NCBI RefSeq assembly: GCF_028583425.1
Contig: NC_072791.1
Location: 45,825,368-45,889,367 of the forward strand
Length of the DNA: 64,000 nucleotides
Direction of reading: 5' to 3'
DNA from: Eublepharis macularius
Lineage: Eukaryota; Chordata; Lepidosauria; Squamata; Eublepharidae
Shown: positions 35,616 through 47,438 of the stretch, one piece after another
Layout: every line of letters starts with the position of its first letter
Position numbering within the stretch: position 1 is the first letter of the stretch
The notes under the pieces: model-generated
The model's database searches: none
Seen by the model: the letters and a program-made list of their open reading frames with translations, nothing else
Told to the model about the DNA's origin: nothing
Made by a program: the position numbers and the translations under genes

Positions 35616-37461
35616 CTTAATATAACGTTTGCATACAGAAAGAAGGAGAATCAAAATAAACATCTGCACTGAATGGAAACAGACCATTTTTCTTCCATTT
35701 CTGACACACATCATTAGTAATTTTTCTATCTGGACATTTCCCCAATTTATTTCAAAACAACATATTTAAAATAACAGAAGTACACTATGGTGTAATAAAA
35801 AACAATAAAATGCAGAGCCGTTTCCTGCAAGCCACAGGCACTGATCCCTTCTGTAGCATAGTTAATCTCTCTTACACAACGTGTAACACCCTTGAATATT
35901 TTGGATAAATACCTGCATGCAAGAGCTTAGTTCATTCATATACAATATAACATATATATTTAGAAAAGCAAGTGCAATAAGAATTATTAGCATATATTGT
36001 TTTCTTATAAATTCTTGTCTTTAGTAAAATAAGCAGAACAGCATGCACACTGGGTTGGATCCAGCAAAGCGTTTCTGTGGGTCAAGCACTGCTGTCTAAG
36101 GAGCACAACTTTCTCAGCTCCCCCCTTCTGTGGCAGCCAGAAATGCTCCGCAGAATACTCTTCTGGGGGATGGGTGGAGACTGTGATGCTATGCAGGCAA
36201 AAGTCATTGTGTCCATGGAAATGCCATGCTGGATCCAACCCTGCACAGAAGTGTAGAAACTGCAGAACTTTTTAAAAAGCAAGTTTCTAAATTCTTATCT
36301 TTAGTAAAATTTCATGAACCACTAATGGCTGAATGAAGATGGAGGCAAGTCTTCAGCATTTAGCTGTTCCTTTCCTCAATGATGGACAGAGAGTTGTTCC
36401 TATCTAGTGATAGAAGAAGGCATCTCTTTCTTGCCTTCCCCAGCAGCTACCTGAGTCTTGAAAACGTGATGCAAAGTATTGGGTGTGGGGAACGCTGTAC
36501 AGAAAAATCATGTAATGTGGGTTACATTGGCAAAGCAAGTGAGTGAAAACCTCCCCCTGCCTCTTATATCAGAATTCCCCTCAAGCTACAACTCCTACCA
36601 TGCAAAGGATCTCATAGCCCTCAGGAGAGATTGTTCAGGGGGATGGCAAGGGACTGCAGCTTAGGAAAGCACCACTGCACAAGCAGAACTCTGTTCATGA
36701 TTCTTTGGATCCTGCACATATCTTTTTGTAGAATTTTAGGGTTTGGACTTTGTTTTTAGAACAATGCAAACTTGAAAATGGAAGCCACATTAAATGAGGC
36801 TATAGGGAAATTCTGTTGCTTTGAAAATTGTATTGACATTTTCTTTCCTAATCAAACTTATTCATGGGCAATTAGTGTTTCCGTTTTAAGCTAGTTAACA
36901 TACTGCAATAAAATTAAAGATTCACTTCTGAGAGAAGTAACTCATAATCCCTTCCCACCAAAATGTGTGTAAGTGATGTAACCAGTCTCTTTCATGTCGA
37001 AGAACCCCTTTGCCTGCATAACTTTTTGGAAGCCTTATGTTGCCAGTGGCCAATGCCTTTTTTTTCTCTTACAGCAAAATTGTAATAAGTGGCAAAGACA
37101 AAATAATTCCTCTTTTCCCACTTTGCCTCAATACAAAAAATCAAATGTATTTCATGTCATGTTTATTGTACAGGATTACTTCATGGAATATTCTTTCTAA
37201 CCCTTAGACCAGGAGTTGATGCTTACTCAGATTAACAATGAGGTGTGGCACAGCTGAATTCCTGTACTATTCTGATCAGTAAGATTAACTGAAATATAAT
37301 TACTGTTATTACACTGGAATCAAGGAAACTATACATCATTAAGGTACCTTCAATAATCACAGTTACACCCTTTACAGTGGAAGAATCAAGCAAGCTCAAG
37401 CTCTCATCCCCATTCTAACCCCCAAATTGTCTAGCATTTCTCCAAGGTTGGAGAACTTTAC
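35616..37461 (-). other. YLPM1: YLPM1 intron (between coding exons 8 and 9)
   Basis: The intron is 1.8 kb. It contains an unclassified 257-bp insert flanked by a 23-bp duplication (36031-36287). Nothing else was seen. Confidence 0.7.
36031..36287. mobile_element. Unclassified insertion with 23-bp target duplication
   Basis: The direct repeats at 36008-36030 and 36288-36310 agree at 22 of 23 positions and end in CTTTAGTAAAAT. The insert carries an inverted pair GGGTTGGATCCAGC / GCTGGATCCAACCC (about 36052-36065 and 36228-36241). It has no poly(A), no tRNA or 5S head and no coding capacity, and I do not recognise the family. Confidence 0.65.
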
Positions 37462-37598
37462 CTCCAAACATGGAAGGTCCATGATCATAAGGAGGACGAT
37501 CTGGTTTTCTTTCATATGACTGTCTTTCAAATCCCCCCCTTCTTGAGTTTGAATGGTCTTTCTCACGGTAAGATTGAGTTCTTGAAGGAGATGGTCTG
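37462..37598 (-). CDS. YLPM1: YLPM1 coding exon 8 in window
   Basis: The exon is 137 nt, with one completing base and 45 codons, then the first base of a Gly codon. The acceptor is ctctgttag and the donor is GTAAAG. The peptide includes RTQSYREKDHSNSRRGGFER, KPDRPPYDHGP and SMFGG. Mammalian YLPM1 has AQSYRDKKDHSSSRRGGFDR..GPSMFGG at this place. An AG-containing pyrimidine tract ahead of the acceptor is weak, but frame and homology support it. Confidence 0.93.
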
Positions 37599-37679
37599 CT
37601 AACAGAGACAGTGTTTAGTAACATACAAGTTTGAGTCCTGTGAAGAGTCATTGAGAAAAGAAAGTCCCTCTGGTTCACT

Positions 37680-37990
37680 ACTCGACACTGGCTCTACTTC
37701 CCCTGCCCCCGTTTTTTCTTTCCCTGCCCCAGCCTCACCTCCACTTCACACTGGCTGCCTCTGGTTATTGTTGCGCCCAACCTTTCAGCTACCCTTCCTC
37801 TCCATCCCTGATTGGTCTAACTCTGCTTCCACCCACCAGTTCCTCCTGCTGCTCCACTTCCTTTAGTCTCTTTGCCTCTTTTCTCCTCCCTTCCCCTTCT
37901 ATCCCCACTGCAGCATCTCTTTCCCCTCCTCCTCCTCCTCCTCTTCTCCCTGACTCTCACTATCCTACCTGCTGGCAACTGCAGATGACA
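37680..37990. repeat. C/T-rich stretch with (CCT)n
   Basis: The plus strand is mostly pyrimidine, including cctcctcctcctcctc near 37926. Its composition resembles 11590-12010. No gene is supported. Confidence 0.5.
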
Positions 37991-38832
37991 TTTTTTTATT
38001 TCTGTGGCAAATCCAAAATGTCACTCAAATTTCAGGAAGTTACAATCCACATACAAGTGTTGCTTTTATCACTTGAGTGTTTTTAATTCCTTTTTTGTTT
38101 TTCACAAATCAGAGTGGATTTCTTTCTTTCTTTCAAAACATGAACATTCCCCTTGGGTTTGTAAAAACCTTTATTATATCCCTGGGTAGTCTTGCTGTCA
38201 GAATTTTTTTTACCACGGGGGAAGGCACATATGGCTACTGGAGATGCAGGCACCACATGATCAATTAGTCAATGTATTACTTACAAATTAGAAAAACCAA
38301 TATTCCTAATACATGTGTGTTTTTAACACCTAACTGAAGGCCACCCATACATGAATATAATGAACACAGCCTAGTACACTCTCCCCGTGATATACTTTTA
38401 TAGGTAAATGTTCCAAGAATTTGAAAGAATTTCTGGTGACTTTTTCCTTATTTCACATTCTTTCCTTTCAAACAAGCTCAAAACATTATAAGGAATTCAA
38501 CACTTAGTAGCAACCTAACTACACAATGAATTAGTCATATAATGAATAAAAACCATGACTAGTTAATTAGCTACACTTCTGAGGTCTCCACAACAGTCCA
38601 ATTTACTGACAGGTTCATGTATAGTACGGCAACTGGAAATCTAAGAGATCTAGTGGAAAAGCTTGTGGAATAAGCTGGTGGACTGGATCTTTCCCTGCCA
38701 TCCCAAGGAAACCTGCTATTTGTCCTGAAAATTGCTTGGCAGCTGAGAGGGCTTTGCAAACAAAATGCAACACAAGGCTCTGCTACAATGATGGGGAATC
38801 GGGTAAAATTATCTTCTACTCTTGTATGAGTT

Positions 38833-38984
38833 TTGGGTTTTTTATACTGTACTCCAAAGTCCCTTTTGTACTTGCTGCCCAACAAAGAAATTTTCTCTGG
38901 TCAGCTTTTCCCCTGACCAGAGAAAATTTCTTTGTTGGGCAGCAAGTACAAAAGGGACTTTGGAGTACAGTATAAAAAACCCAA
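38833..38984. repeat. Perfect 72-bp inverted repeat (hairpin)
   Basis: The arms 38833-38904 and 38913-38984 are perfect reverse complements over 72 bp, separated by 8 nt (cttttccc). No terminal motif, target duplication or coding sequence was found. It is unlike the other repeats in the window. The perfect match implies a very recent origin, gene conversion between the arms, or an assembly or library artefact. Confidence 0.9.
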
Positions 38985-39191
38985 GCCTCAATGGCAATTA
39001 GAAACAATGGCTGGCTACCAAAGCCAGTCAAAATGTGTGGCTTCTGTTGGGACTGACACCTTCCTTCCTCCTAATTCTGAGCACTGATCACAGCCACTTC
39101 AGCAATCAGGCAGGTGAGATGCATTCCCTTTTGTTAGTGAGAATGAAAGCTCTATCTTTCCCAAAGGCCTTGGCTTTTCAGTCTCCAGGTT

Positions 39192-39820
39192 TGTTCTGGG
39201 ATGTACTCACGCCCAAGTCATGAATTCCAGACTCAAGCTTAAATAAGTTTATTAGCTTAAGGTGTGTTTGCAAAAAGCATAAAGCACTCTTACACAGGCA
39301 ACAAACATTAAGAAAACCTTACTGTTGCTACCCAATAAAAAAGAAAACCTTACTGTTGCTACTGAATAAAATCTGCCTATCTAAAAATTTGATATCTAGC
39401 TATCTAGGCATCTCCATTTCACATCCATTTGTTGCTTATTTCACCTGTCTATTAGAATGTGAGCCCTCTCACATGCCTAGCTGGTTTGGCATAAGGACAT
39501 GCTAAGGAGATGAATAGCATGCAGCTTTTAGTTTCTCTCTGGCATGCCTGCATCATGGTCTGAGCTTGGTTGAAGAAAGCTAGCTCAGAGAGGAAAAGAA
39601 TGGGGACAGGGTGAGCTGAAAAGCCATCTTATTCAGGACTCAGTGAATCACTCAGCAAGTCAAGAGCCAATCAGAACTGAGCTATTATTTAGTGTTTCAT
39701 CTGTGTGAAAATCTAGGGAGTGAACCTCTCTGAAAACAGTTTCCCAAAGTCGAATCTCAGGGGAACTCAGAGGCTGCTCCACAGGTATTACTAATCAGCC
39801 TAGGCCAGAGTCTGACAACA
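39192..39820 (-). mobile_element. Possible solo LTR (fossil)
   Basis: On the minus strand the stretch begins TGTTGTCAGACTC and ends CCCAGAACA, with an AATAAA about 60 nt before the end. A short direct duplication (aagaaaaccttactgttgct) lies inside. I could not find a matching target duplication, so the LTR assignment and the ends are tentative. Confidence 0.3.
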
Positions 39821-39993
39821 CTTATAATTCTGAACTTGAGCTCAGCCATTTTTACTGAAAACCTGGTTTGGGGATGATAATTTCCTGACATGGAAATTAT
39901 ATCACCTGTATTTCTTGCTTGGCTATTTGTTAACCATTATTTATGTTTAGGCAACAGGTTATTTTTGCAAGGACATTTTTACCATGCTTGATT

Positions 39994-40090
39994 TTCCTTG
40001 GTGATTTCCCATCCAATTATTACCCATGGCCGACCCTGCTTAGCTTCCAAAGTCTCATGAGCCCAAGATAAGCTGGGCTATTCAGGTTGC
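39994..40090 (-). mobile_element. 5S-rRNA-derived SINE, head fragment
   Basis: The minus strand reads atagcccagcttatcttggg, then ggaagctaagcagggtcggc and aattggatgggaaatcacca. This resembles the 5S rRNA internal promoter region (AGCTAAGCAGGG, TGGATGGGA). The SINE tail is missing. It is not a 5S gene. Confidence 0.8.
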
Positions 40091-40300
40091 TAGTAAAAAA
40101 ACACTCTGATTTGTCAGAAGCATTATAAATACATTTTACCTACATTAAGATCATTGTCATTTTGTGCAAAGATACATATGAATGAAATCATACTTCTCAC
40201 TAGAAAAATGTTTAAAATGTTGATCGAACTGAAATGTAAGACCTCTGATCAGCAATGATTACAACATCTTTTATGTGCCAGTTGTTCCCATACTGCATAC

Positions 40301-40478
40301 CTGTCTTCTCGTGGATAACGATCTTTGTCAAATCTTTCCCGTTCGTGGTCTCCAGAACCTCGGTCCCTATATGGTTCTCGATCCCTTCTGAAATCTCTAT
40401 GGTCTGCATTTGTATTATTCTGTCGCTCAAAGTAACCTTCTCTCTCCTTGATGTATCGATCTCTTTGGCCTGGATGCT
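40301..40478 (-). CDS. YLPM1: YLPM1 coding exon 7 in window (Arg/Asp-rich)
   Basis: The exon is 178 nt, entering one base into a Glu codon and leaving two bases into an Arg codon. The acceptor has a strong T-rich tract (ttttttttttcag) and the donor is GTATGC. The peptide begins HPGQRDRYIKEREGYFERQ and continues NADHRDFRRDREPYRDRGSG. This is the charged RD/RE-rich segment of YLPM1 (mammalian HAGQRDRYDRERDREPYFDRQ). Confidence 0.92.
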
Positions 40479-41206
40479 CTGAAAAAAAAAATCAAATAAT
40501 CTTTTTAAAAGACCCAGTTTAAAGATTCATCAACAGAACCAAGCAGTAAAGTTTTTCTTGAGTATCACCTCAGGTTGCAGGCAGGAGTTGCATTTTGGAA
40601 GGCTAAATAAATAAATAAAATTCTATATGAAATAAAACAGCATGGCAGGGAGACAGTTAGGCTGAACTCTTGAAGTGAATTTTTTCATGGGAGAGCATTC
40701 AAAACATGCAAACGCTCCACCTACCATATAAAACGTTTCACTATTTCATTCCTCTGCTTGCATAAGCTGGGGACAAATTATACAGATTTAGGTTGCAGAG
40801 TGAAGTAACAAACTGTCTGAACAAAGTCAAACTGCAAGTGAAAGATTACATTTTTGAGCACTCTGCTACACTAAATACTCCCTTCATATACAAAATTAGT
40901 ACAGTCCTCTTCATAAAATGCTAGTTTCCTACATGCAAGGAGTATTTTTATTTTTATGAAAGAGAGATTCAAAAATTTCTCTCTCTCTCACCAGCAGCCT
41001 GAAGTGGTACAAGTCCAGAAGACTGCAATTACTATAATGGCTATAATTTTGAACATGTAAAATAATCCAAAGCATGACAGAAGCACTCAAATTACATTTT
41101 TATATAAAAGGGAAGAGGAAAGTGCATTTTGTTTCTTAATACGGATCCTGCCAACAACCAAACTGATGTCTGCCTTTCTTCAAAGAATCACCAAAGACAC
41201 ACCCAC
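40479..41206 (-). other. YLPM1: YLPM1 intron (between coding exons 6 and 7)
   Basis: The intron is 728 nt. No repeat or RNA gene was recognised. Confidence 0.7.
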
Positions 41207-41299
41207 CTTTTGAAAAAGACTGTCTCTCATGAGGAGGTTCTGGACGCAGACTTATTCGCTCCCCATAAGGAATTTGTCCACCTTTATTGGTGGTTATAT
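41207..41299 (-). CDS. YLPM1: YLPM1 coding exon 6 in window
   Basis: The exon is 93 nt. The first two bases complete an Asp codon and the last base starts a Glu codon. The acceptor is tttaacag before ATATAACC and the donor is GTGGGT. The peptide is ITTNKGGQIPYGERISLRPE followed by PPHERQSFSK. It matches mammalian DISTNKVEQIPYGERITLRPDP closely. The 6.1-kb intron upstream of it carries the copia element. Confidence 0.93.
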
Positions 41300-41749
41300 C
41301 TGTTAAATACAAATGGGCAATAATATAAAGATATTGTCCCAGTCTTACAACACAACTGTTTTCTTTAGTCAAAAGCTTGCAAGGAAGGAACAGGAATTTG
41401 CTCTTCAAAAAAATTATTGACGGCTGAGGTCAGCAAATTACACTCAGAACAAAGGTTCTGTATTTCTCCATACTAATAAATGCGTAATTAAATCAAAAAC
41501 AGCCATTGCCTGGCTAAAATTCTCAACAGAAAACTCCTTAACAATCCAGCTATGTATCTAACATTTCTGTCTCCAAAAGCAAAGGAGCAGGTGCTAATTT
41601 TGTTAATGATGGCTCATCACACAGCAGATACACGACTCAAACAATGCCCACTGAAAAATTTATCCTCCAATAACTGTTTTGTGGCAAGTGCTCCAAGATA
41701 ATTTGGAAGTGAGATGAATGTGGATGGTGGCAGATTCTGCCCTTCAAAA

Positions 41750-42089
41750 TGTTGGAAATTGCAATGTCTGGTGTACTGTAGCAGCAAGAAGGGAAGATGA
41801 GCCTTCTATGCAGGGGGCAGCAAGGATCACTTAGGACAGTGAGAGCAGCATCTCTCTTGTTTCCTGGGGGTCATTTCCTTGTCTTGTCTCCTATTGGGCT
41901 AAACAGGGCAATATCCTGCTTCTTCTCTCTCCTGCTTTATTCATTCTCTCTACAAGATGTAGTCAGATAGCAAGGAATCTATCCCTATCTCTCCTTCTTC
42001 ACTATCAAGTATATATTTCCTCAAATAAACTTTTTGCCTCTTTAATCAGTACAGCGTAACTTCTCTGCTCTGTTTGCACTCAGCTAACA
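41750..42089 (+). repeat. Copia 5' LTR
   Basis: The LTR is 340 bp, starting TGTTGGAAATTG and ending CAGCTAACA. It contains an AATAAA. The 5-bp target duplication CAAAA precedes it at 41745-41749. The bases right after it (ggttatgggcccag) are a candidate primer-binding site. Confidence 0.95.
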
Positions 42090-45000
42090 GGGTTATGGGC
42101 CCAGGAATCATGCGTGCTGTAATTAGAGAGAGCAATTAACTCTGCCAGAGCTCAAATAGCCACAGGCAAAAGCAATAGCATGGCAGACAATAGAGGAAAG
42201 ATGGCGGACTCGTGGGGAGCGCAGCAGGGGTTCTATGTCGACCGATTAAGTGATGAGAATTACCAAATTTGGCGGAAAGGATCAAGGCTCGACTTGTTGA
42301 ACTAGAAGTGTGGGACGCGGTGAAAGATGCGAAACCTACCGGGGACCCGCAGAAAGAAACCAAATGGGTAAAAGACGACAACCGGGCAAGATCCATTATC
42401 ATTAATGCTTTAAGTGATAAACAGTTGTTAAGAGTTATTCATGAGCTAACTGCTGGTGAAATGTGGCACTCTTTCAAACATGAGTAAGCAGGAATCAATT
42501 AAAACAAATTTTTTGCTCATTAAACAGTTGTATCGGATTCTAATGCAGCCTCATCAAGACCTGAGAGACCATATTTCAAATTTTATGGAATTATCACAGA
42601 AATTAAGGGGTCTTGGAAAAGACATACAAGATGAGGATTTGTCAATAATTTGTTAAGTAGCCTTCCTCAATCCTATGCAAACGTTGTCCATGCTTTAGAA
42701 ATGCAGGAAAACTTAAGCCTGAATTATGTGCTTGCAGAATTGGAAGAGGAAAGACTTAGCAAACAGTTTCATAAAAATCAGTCCAATGAACATGCCCTGA
42801 AAGGTAGCACAAGAAGTGATTTCTCCTGCAGTTTCTGTGGGAAGAGGGGCCATCTAAAAGGAAACTGCCATTTTTTTGAATCACAAAAGGTGAGCAGCGG
42901 TTTCCAGCCACGAGGGAAAGACACAAAGGGCTTTAGGAATGCAGATAAAGTCAATGGCTCACCTAATGCTAATAGCCGACCTAATGACGGCAGATCAAAC
43001 AAGAACTGCTTAAATGTTGCCCCAAAAGGTGAAAGTGTATTCCAATGGACAATTGACAGTGGATGCAGCCATCATTTGTGCAAAGATAAAGAGTTATTTG
43101 ATAAATTGAATACACATAATGAAAGGCTCTATACTGCGAATGGGGAAACGCTGATTGCAAAGGGATGAGGCCATGTAACAGTGTATTGTTCGCTACCTAG
43201 TGGCTAAGTTAGAGAAGTGCAGATTATTGACTGTCTTTATATACCTGAACTGAAAAGCAACCTCCTGTCTCAGCAATGGCTCAGAAGGGGATAAAAACTG
43301 TGTTCAAAGGAGAGAAATGTTTTATTAGCAATAAAGGTGAATTGATTGCACAAGGCACATTAAAGGATGGACTGTATATGCTTGATTGCCCTAAAAGGGG
43401 AGTGAATCTAGTTAAAGGATGCAATCACAAGAACTGTTCTCAGCTTTTTCATAGAAGGCTTGGACATGCTAATATAGATTATATATATCAGCTTGAAAGG
43501 CAGAATCTGACTAATGATTTGCAAATGAGAAAATGTCCTGATGCAGAGAAATGTGTTTGCTGTATTCAAGCCAAAGGCACCAGACCTTCTTTCACCAAGC
43601 AGAGTAAGAAGCAAACCACAATACCACTGGTGCTGATTCACAGTGATCTATGTGGACCAATCGGAACAGAGACACCCAGTGGAGGTAAGTACATTCTGAC
43701 TTTTACTGATGATTTTTCAAGATTTACTGTAACTTACCTGCTCAGAGAGAAGAGCCAAGAACTGGAAAAATTCAAGCTGTATCTAGCAATGGTGCAGAAC
43801 AGATTCCAGAGAAAACCAATGGCTATCTGGGCTTCCTAGCAGTTGAAGGAATAGAGCATCACCTGACCGTGCCCTACACGCCCGAACTCAATGGGATAGT
43901 GGAGAGGAAAAATAGTTCTCTCACAGAAATGTGCAGAAGTATGCTCCAAGAAGCAGAGCTACCTCAAAAATATTGGGGAGAAGCTGTCAACACTGCTACC
44001 TATCTGCAGAACATGCTGCCTACAAAGGGTGCAAGCAGCACACCATTTGAACTGTGGTACAACCGCAAGCCCAATGTAAGGCATCTGAGAGCGTTTGGAT
44101 CAAAGGCCTACACTTATGTTCCAAAGGAAAAGAGGTCTAAGATGGATCTCAGAACAGAAGAAGGCATATTTGTTGGATATGCACTGGGATTCAAAGGATA
44201 CCGAATCCTCAACCCAGAGACAGACACGGTGAAGATTCACAACATGGTATACATTGATGAAAGAGAGAAGGCAAGCAAACCAGACACCAGAGAATCTACA
44301 CCAAGAGAAGCTGATGCAGCACAGCAGCCAGAGATTGTGCAACTCTGGGACCTGACTGAGACAAATGAGACATCTGCAGAGCCCACAGAAAGAGAAAGGG
44401 AAGCAGGGCCAAGTGTCAGACGCTCAGCCAGAACAAACAAAGGAGTTCCACCAATGAAATTTTCTTACCTGGCAAAAGCAGAAGCTGTACCAGAACCTTC
44501 TAGCTGGGAAGACATAGAAGGAATGCCAGCAAGAGAAGCAGAGAAATGGAGAAAAGCTGCAAAAGAAGAAATTGACTCTCTGATCCAGAACAAGACATGG
44601 ATTCTCACAGAACTACCACCTGGAAAGAGGACAGTAGGATGCAAATGGATCTTCAAAACCAAACTTGATGCAGATGTAGAAGTACAGAAGTACAAAGCAA
44701 GACTAGTTGCAAAGGGATATTCCCAGAAGTATGGAGAAGACTATGATGAAACCTTTGCACCAGTAGTGAAACACACTTCAGTAAGAACACTACTGAGCAT
44801 AGCAGCCATAAGGAAGATGCATGTGGAGCATCTGGATGTGAAGACTGCTTTTCTACATGGAGAGCTGAAGGAAGATATGTATATAACACAGCCTCCTGGA
44901 TTTGAACAGTCCAAAGACAGAGGACTTGTTTGCAAACTGCAGAAAAGCATTTATGGACTAAAACAGGCTGCAAGGGCCTGGAACCAGAAACTAAACCAAA

Positions 45001-46261
45001 TGCTCATCAAAGAAGGATTCAGGCAAGGCGGGGCAGAACGCTGCCTGTACTCAAGAAAGAAAGACAACAAATACTTTTATTCTAATTTATGTAGATGATC
45101 TTCTCCTTTGTTATGAAAATCAACAAGATTGTGATGAAATAATTCAGCATCTGAACCAAGAAGTTGAGATGAAGCGTCTTGGAAATGTCAGCTTTTACCT
45201 CGGCGTTCAGCTAGAGCGAGAGGAAGATGGAAGCTATCTTCTCAATCAAAAGCAAAAGATCATGGACTTCCTAGACTACATGGATATGAAAGATGAAAAA
45301 CCAACATGTACTTCAATGGAAACAGATTTCCTGAAGCAAGATGGAAACAATGAACCTCTGAGAAACATCAAAGTGTACAGAGAAGCAACTGGAGAACTGC
45401 TCTACATAAGTACAGTAACCAGACCTGACATAGCAGCAGCAGTTGGAATACTCTGCAGGAAAAGTGCATCAACAAGTGTGAATGACTGGCAAGCAGTCAA
45501 AAGACTGGCAAGATACCTAAGAGGCACTGCACAACTGAAGCTCAAGTTACCAGCAAGCGACAATCTCAGACTAGTGGGATTCATGGATGCAGACTGGGCA
45601 GAAGACACTACAGACAGAAAGTCTACCAGTGGACGAGTGTTCTTCTGCGGTGGAGAAGCAATCAGTTGGACAAGCAGAAAACAAGACCTTGTAGCAGCAT
45701 CAACTACAGAAGCTGAATACATATCAGCAGCAGAAGCATGCCAAGAACTCAAGTGGATTCTACAACTGTTAGAAGACTTTGGGATAGATGAACACAAACC
45801 TATACAACTTTTTGAAGATAATCAATCTCGCATAAAACTTGCAAGTGTTCTTCTGCGGTGGAGAAGCAATCAGTTGGACAAGCAGTAAACAAGACCTTGT
45901 AGCAGCATCAACTACAGAAGCTGAATACATATCAGCAGCAGAAGCATGCCAAGAACTCAAGTGGATTCTACAACTGTTAGAAGACTTTGGGATAGATGAA
46001 CACAAACCTATACAACTTTTTGAAGATAATCAATCTCACACAAAACTTGCAATTACAGAAAGAATTGGATCAAGAACCAAGCATATTGACATAAAGAATC
46101 ACACTGTGAGGAATATGCAAGAAGGGCTTGTTGAGCTACAGTACTGACCCACAGAAGAAATGATAGCAGACGTTCTCACCAAGCCACGCCAAAGAGAAGT
46201 TTCAAAGTCTACGTGAAAGACTAAACTTTGTGGACTTTGTACACTAGACATTGAGAAGGGG

Positions 46262-46600
46262 TGTTGGAAATTGCAATGTTTGGTGTACTGCAGCAGCAAG
46301 AAGGGAAGATGAGCCTTCTATGCAGGGGGCAGCAAGGATCACTTAGTTAGGACAGTGAGAGCAGCATCTCTCTTGTTTCCTGGGGGTCATTGTCTTGTCT
46401 CCTATTGGGCTAAACAGGGCAATATCCTGCTTCTTCTCTCTCCTGCCTTATTCATTCTCTCTACAAGATGTAGTCAGATAGCAAGGAATCTATCCCTATC
46501 TCTCCTTCTTTACTATCAAGTATGTATTTCCTCAAATAAACTTTTTGCCTCTTTAATCAGCACAGCGTAACTTCTCTGCTCTGTTTGCACTCAGCTAACA
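46262..46600 (+). repeat. Copia 3' LTR
   Basis: The LTR is 339 bp with the same ends as the 5' LTR. It is preceded by a purine run (gagaagggg) and followed by the duplicated CAAAA at 46601-46605. Confidence 0.95.
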
Positions 46601-46704
46601 CAAAATAGGGGGGAAGTTGATTCAGTCCTCCTTCTCTGGGGTGGAGAGTCCCTGCCCTCATTTGCAGAAAACTAAGATGTTTCATTTTTATGTTAGCCAG
46701 ATAC

Positions 46705-46915
46705 AAATGAACATATGAAGCTGGCTTATATTGACTCAGACCATTGGTCCATCAAGGTTAATATTGTCTACTTGGACTGACAGCAGCACTCCAAGGTTTC
46801 AGGCTATCCAGAATCTCAGGTGCAAGCCTTTCACATCACCTATTATCCAATCCTTTTAAATTAAAGGGACCTTCTACATGCCAAGCAGATGCTCTACCAC
46901 TGAGTCATGGTCCCT
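46705..46915 (-). mobile_element. tRNA-derived SINE
   Basis: On the minus strand the head gaccatgactcagtggtaga then gcatctgcttggcatgtaga contains a clear A box (TGACTCAGTGGTAGAGC). The body includes the common squamate sequence accaatggtctgagtcaata. The B box is eroded, so this is not a tRNA gene. Confidence 0.8.
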
Positions 46916-47438
46916 CCGCCATGGCAGAGAATGAGAAGTGCTCAGCCACTCAACCTTCCAGAGGACTCTCGGATCCCCTGGAATACTTTCTTGCAGACAC
47001 CAGGGTTCCTTAGACTCCAGTTTGAGAAACAATGCCTTAAAACTTCATACATTAGTTATGCATTCTATAAAGGGACACTTTCTTTTGTTAGTCCTGAATA
47101 TATTTAATCAGATTACTCCAAGTTCCAGCATTACACAGGAAGGGTAAACATTTCTATTCATTTGCTCTAGCTGTTCATGATTTTATAAATCTTTATTTTA
47201 TTCCAACATCAAACCAGGCAGAACTCAGGCCAGAAGGTCTATAAAAGTTCCTTCTTCTAGCAGGTAGGATGAGATTTTGAGACCTTTTTAAAAAAAAAAT
47301 ATTTTACATAAAGGTGCCTTCAGCAGCTCATTTACAATGCAGAGAATACACTCCAGCGTATTGCTCTGAAGATAGAAGCCCTTGTTTCCTTTATGTAACA
47401 GGCATAATGAATGTTTTAATAATATTAACAGTTCTCAC

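Larger units (their letters stand above)
37599..40300 (-). other. YLPM1: YLPM1 intron (between coding exons 7 and 8)
   Basis: The intron is 2.7 kb. It holds a C/T-rich stretch (37680-37990), a perfect palindrome (38833-38984), a possible solo LTR (39192-39820) and a 5S SINE head (39994-40090). Confidence 0.7.
41750..46600 (+). mobile_element. Ty1/copia-type LTR retrotransposon with both LTRs (fossil)
   Basis: The parts follow copia order, with integrase before reverse transcriptase: gag with a CCHC knuckle (CSFCGKRGHLKGNCHFF, to about 42890), protease (IDSGCSHH, about 43050), integrase (HRRLGHANI and HSDLCGP, about 43270-44000), reverse transcriptase (WIFKTKLD to LDVKTAFLHGELKE, about 44500-45110) and RNase H (DADWAEDTTDRKSTSGR, about 45580-46150). 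The two LTRs differ by about 6 substitutions and two small indels over some 335 bp. That is just under 2%, suggesting an insertion of order 10 million years at about 1e-9 per site per year. The copy is broken, with several (about five to seven) interruptions. Confidence 0.95.
41300..47438 (-). other. YLPM1: YLPM1 intron (between coding exons 5 and 6)
   Basis: The intron is 6.1 kb. Most of it is the copia element (41750-46600), inserted on the strand opposite to the gene. A tRNA SINE (46705-46915) lies next to it. Confidence 0.75.

Noticed and set aside
39994-40090. Possible 5S rRNA gene
   Set aside because: Incomplete and diverged; the related copy at 17935 shows it is a SINE head.
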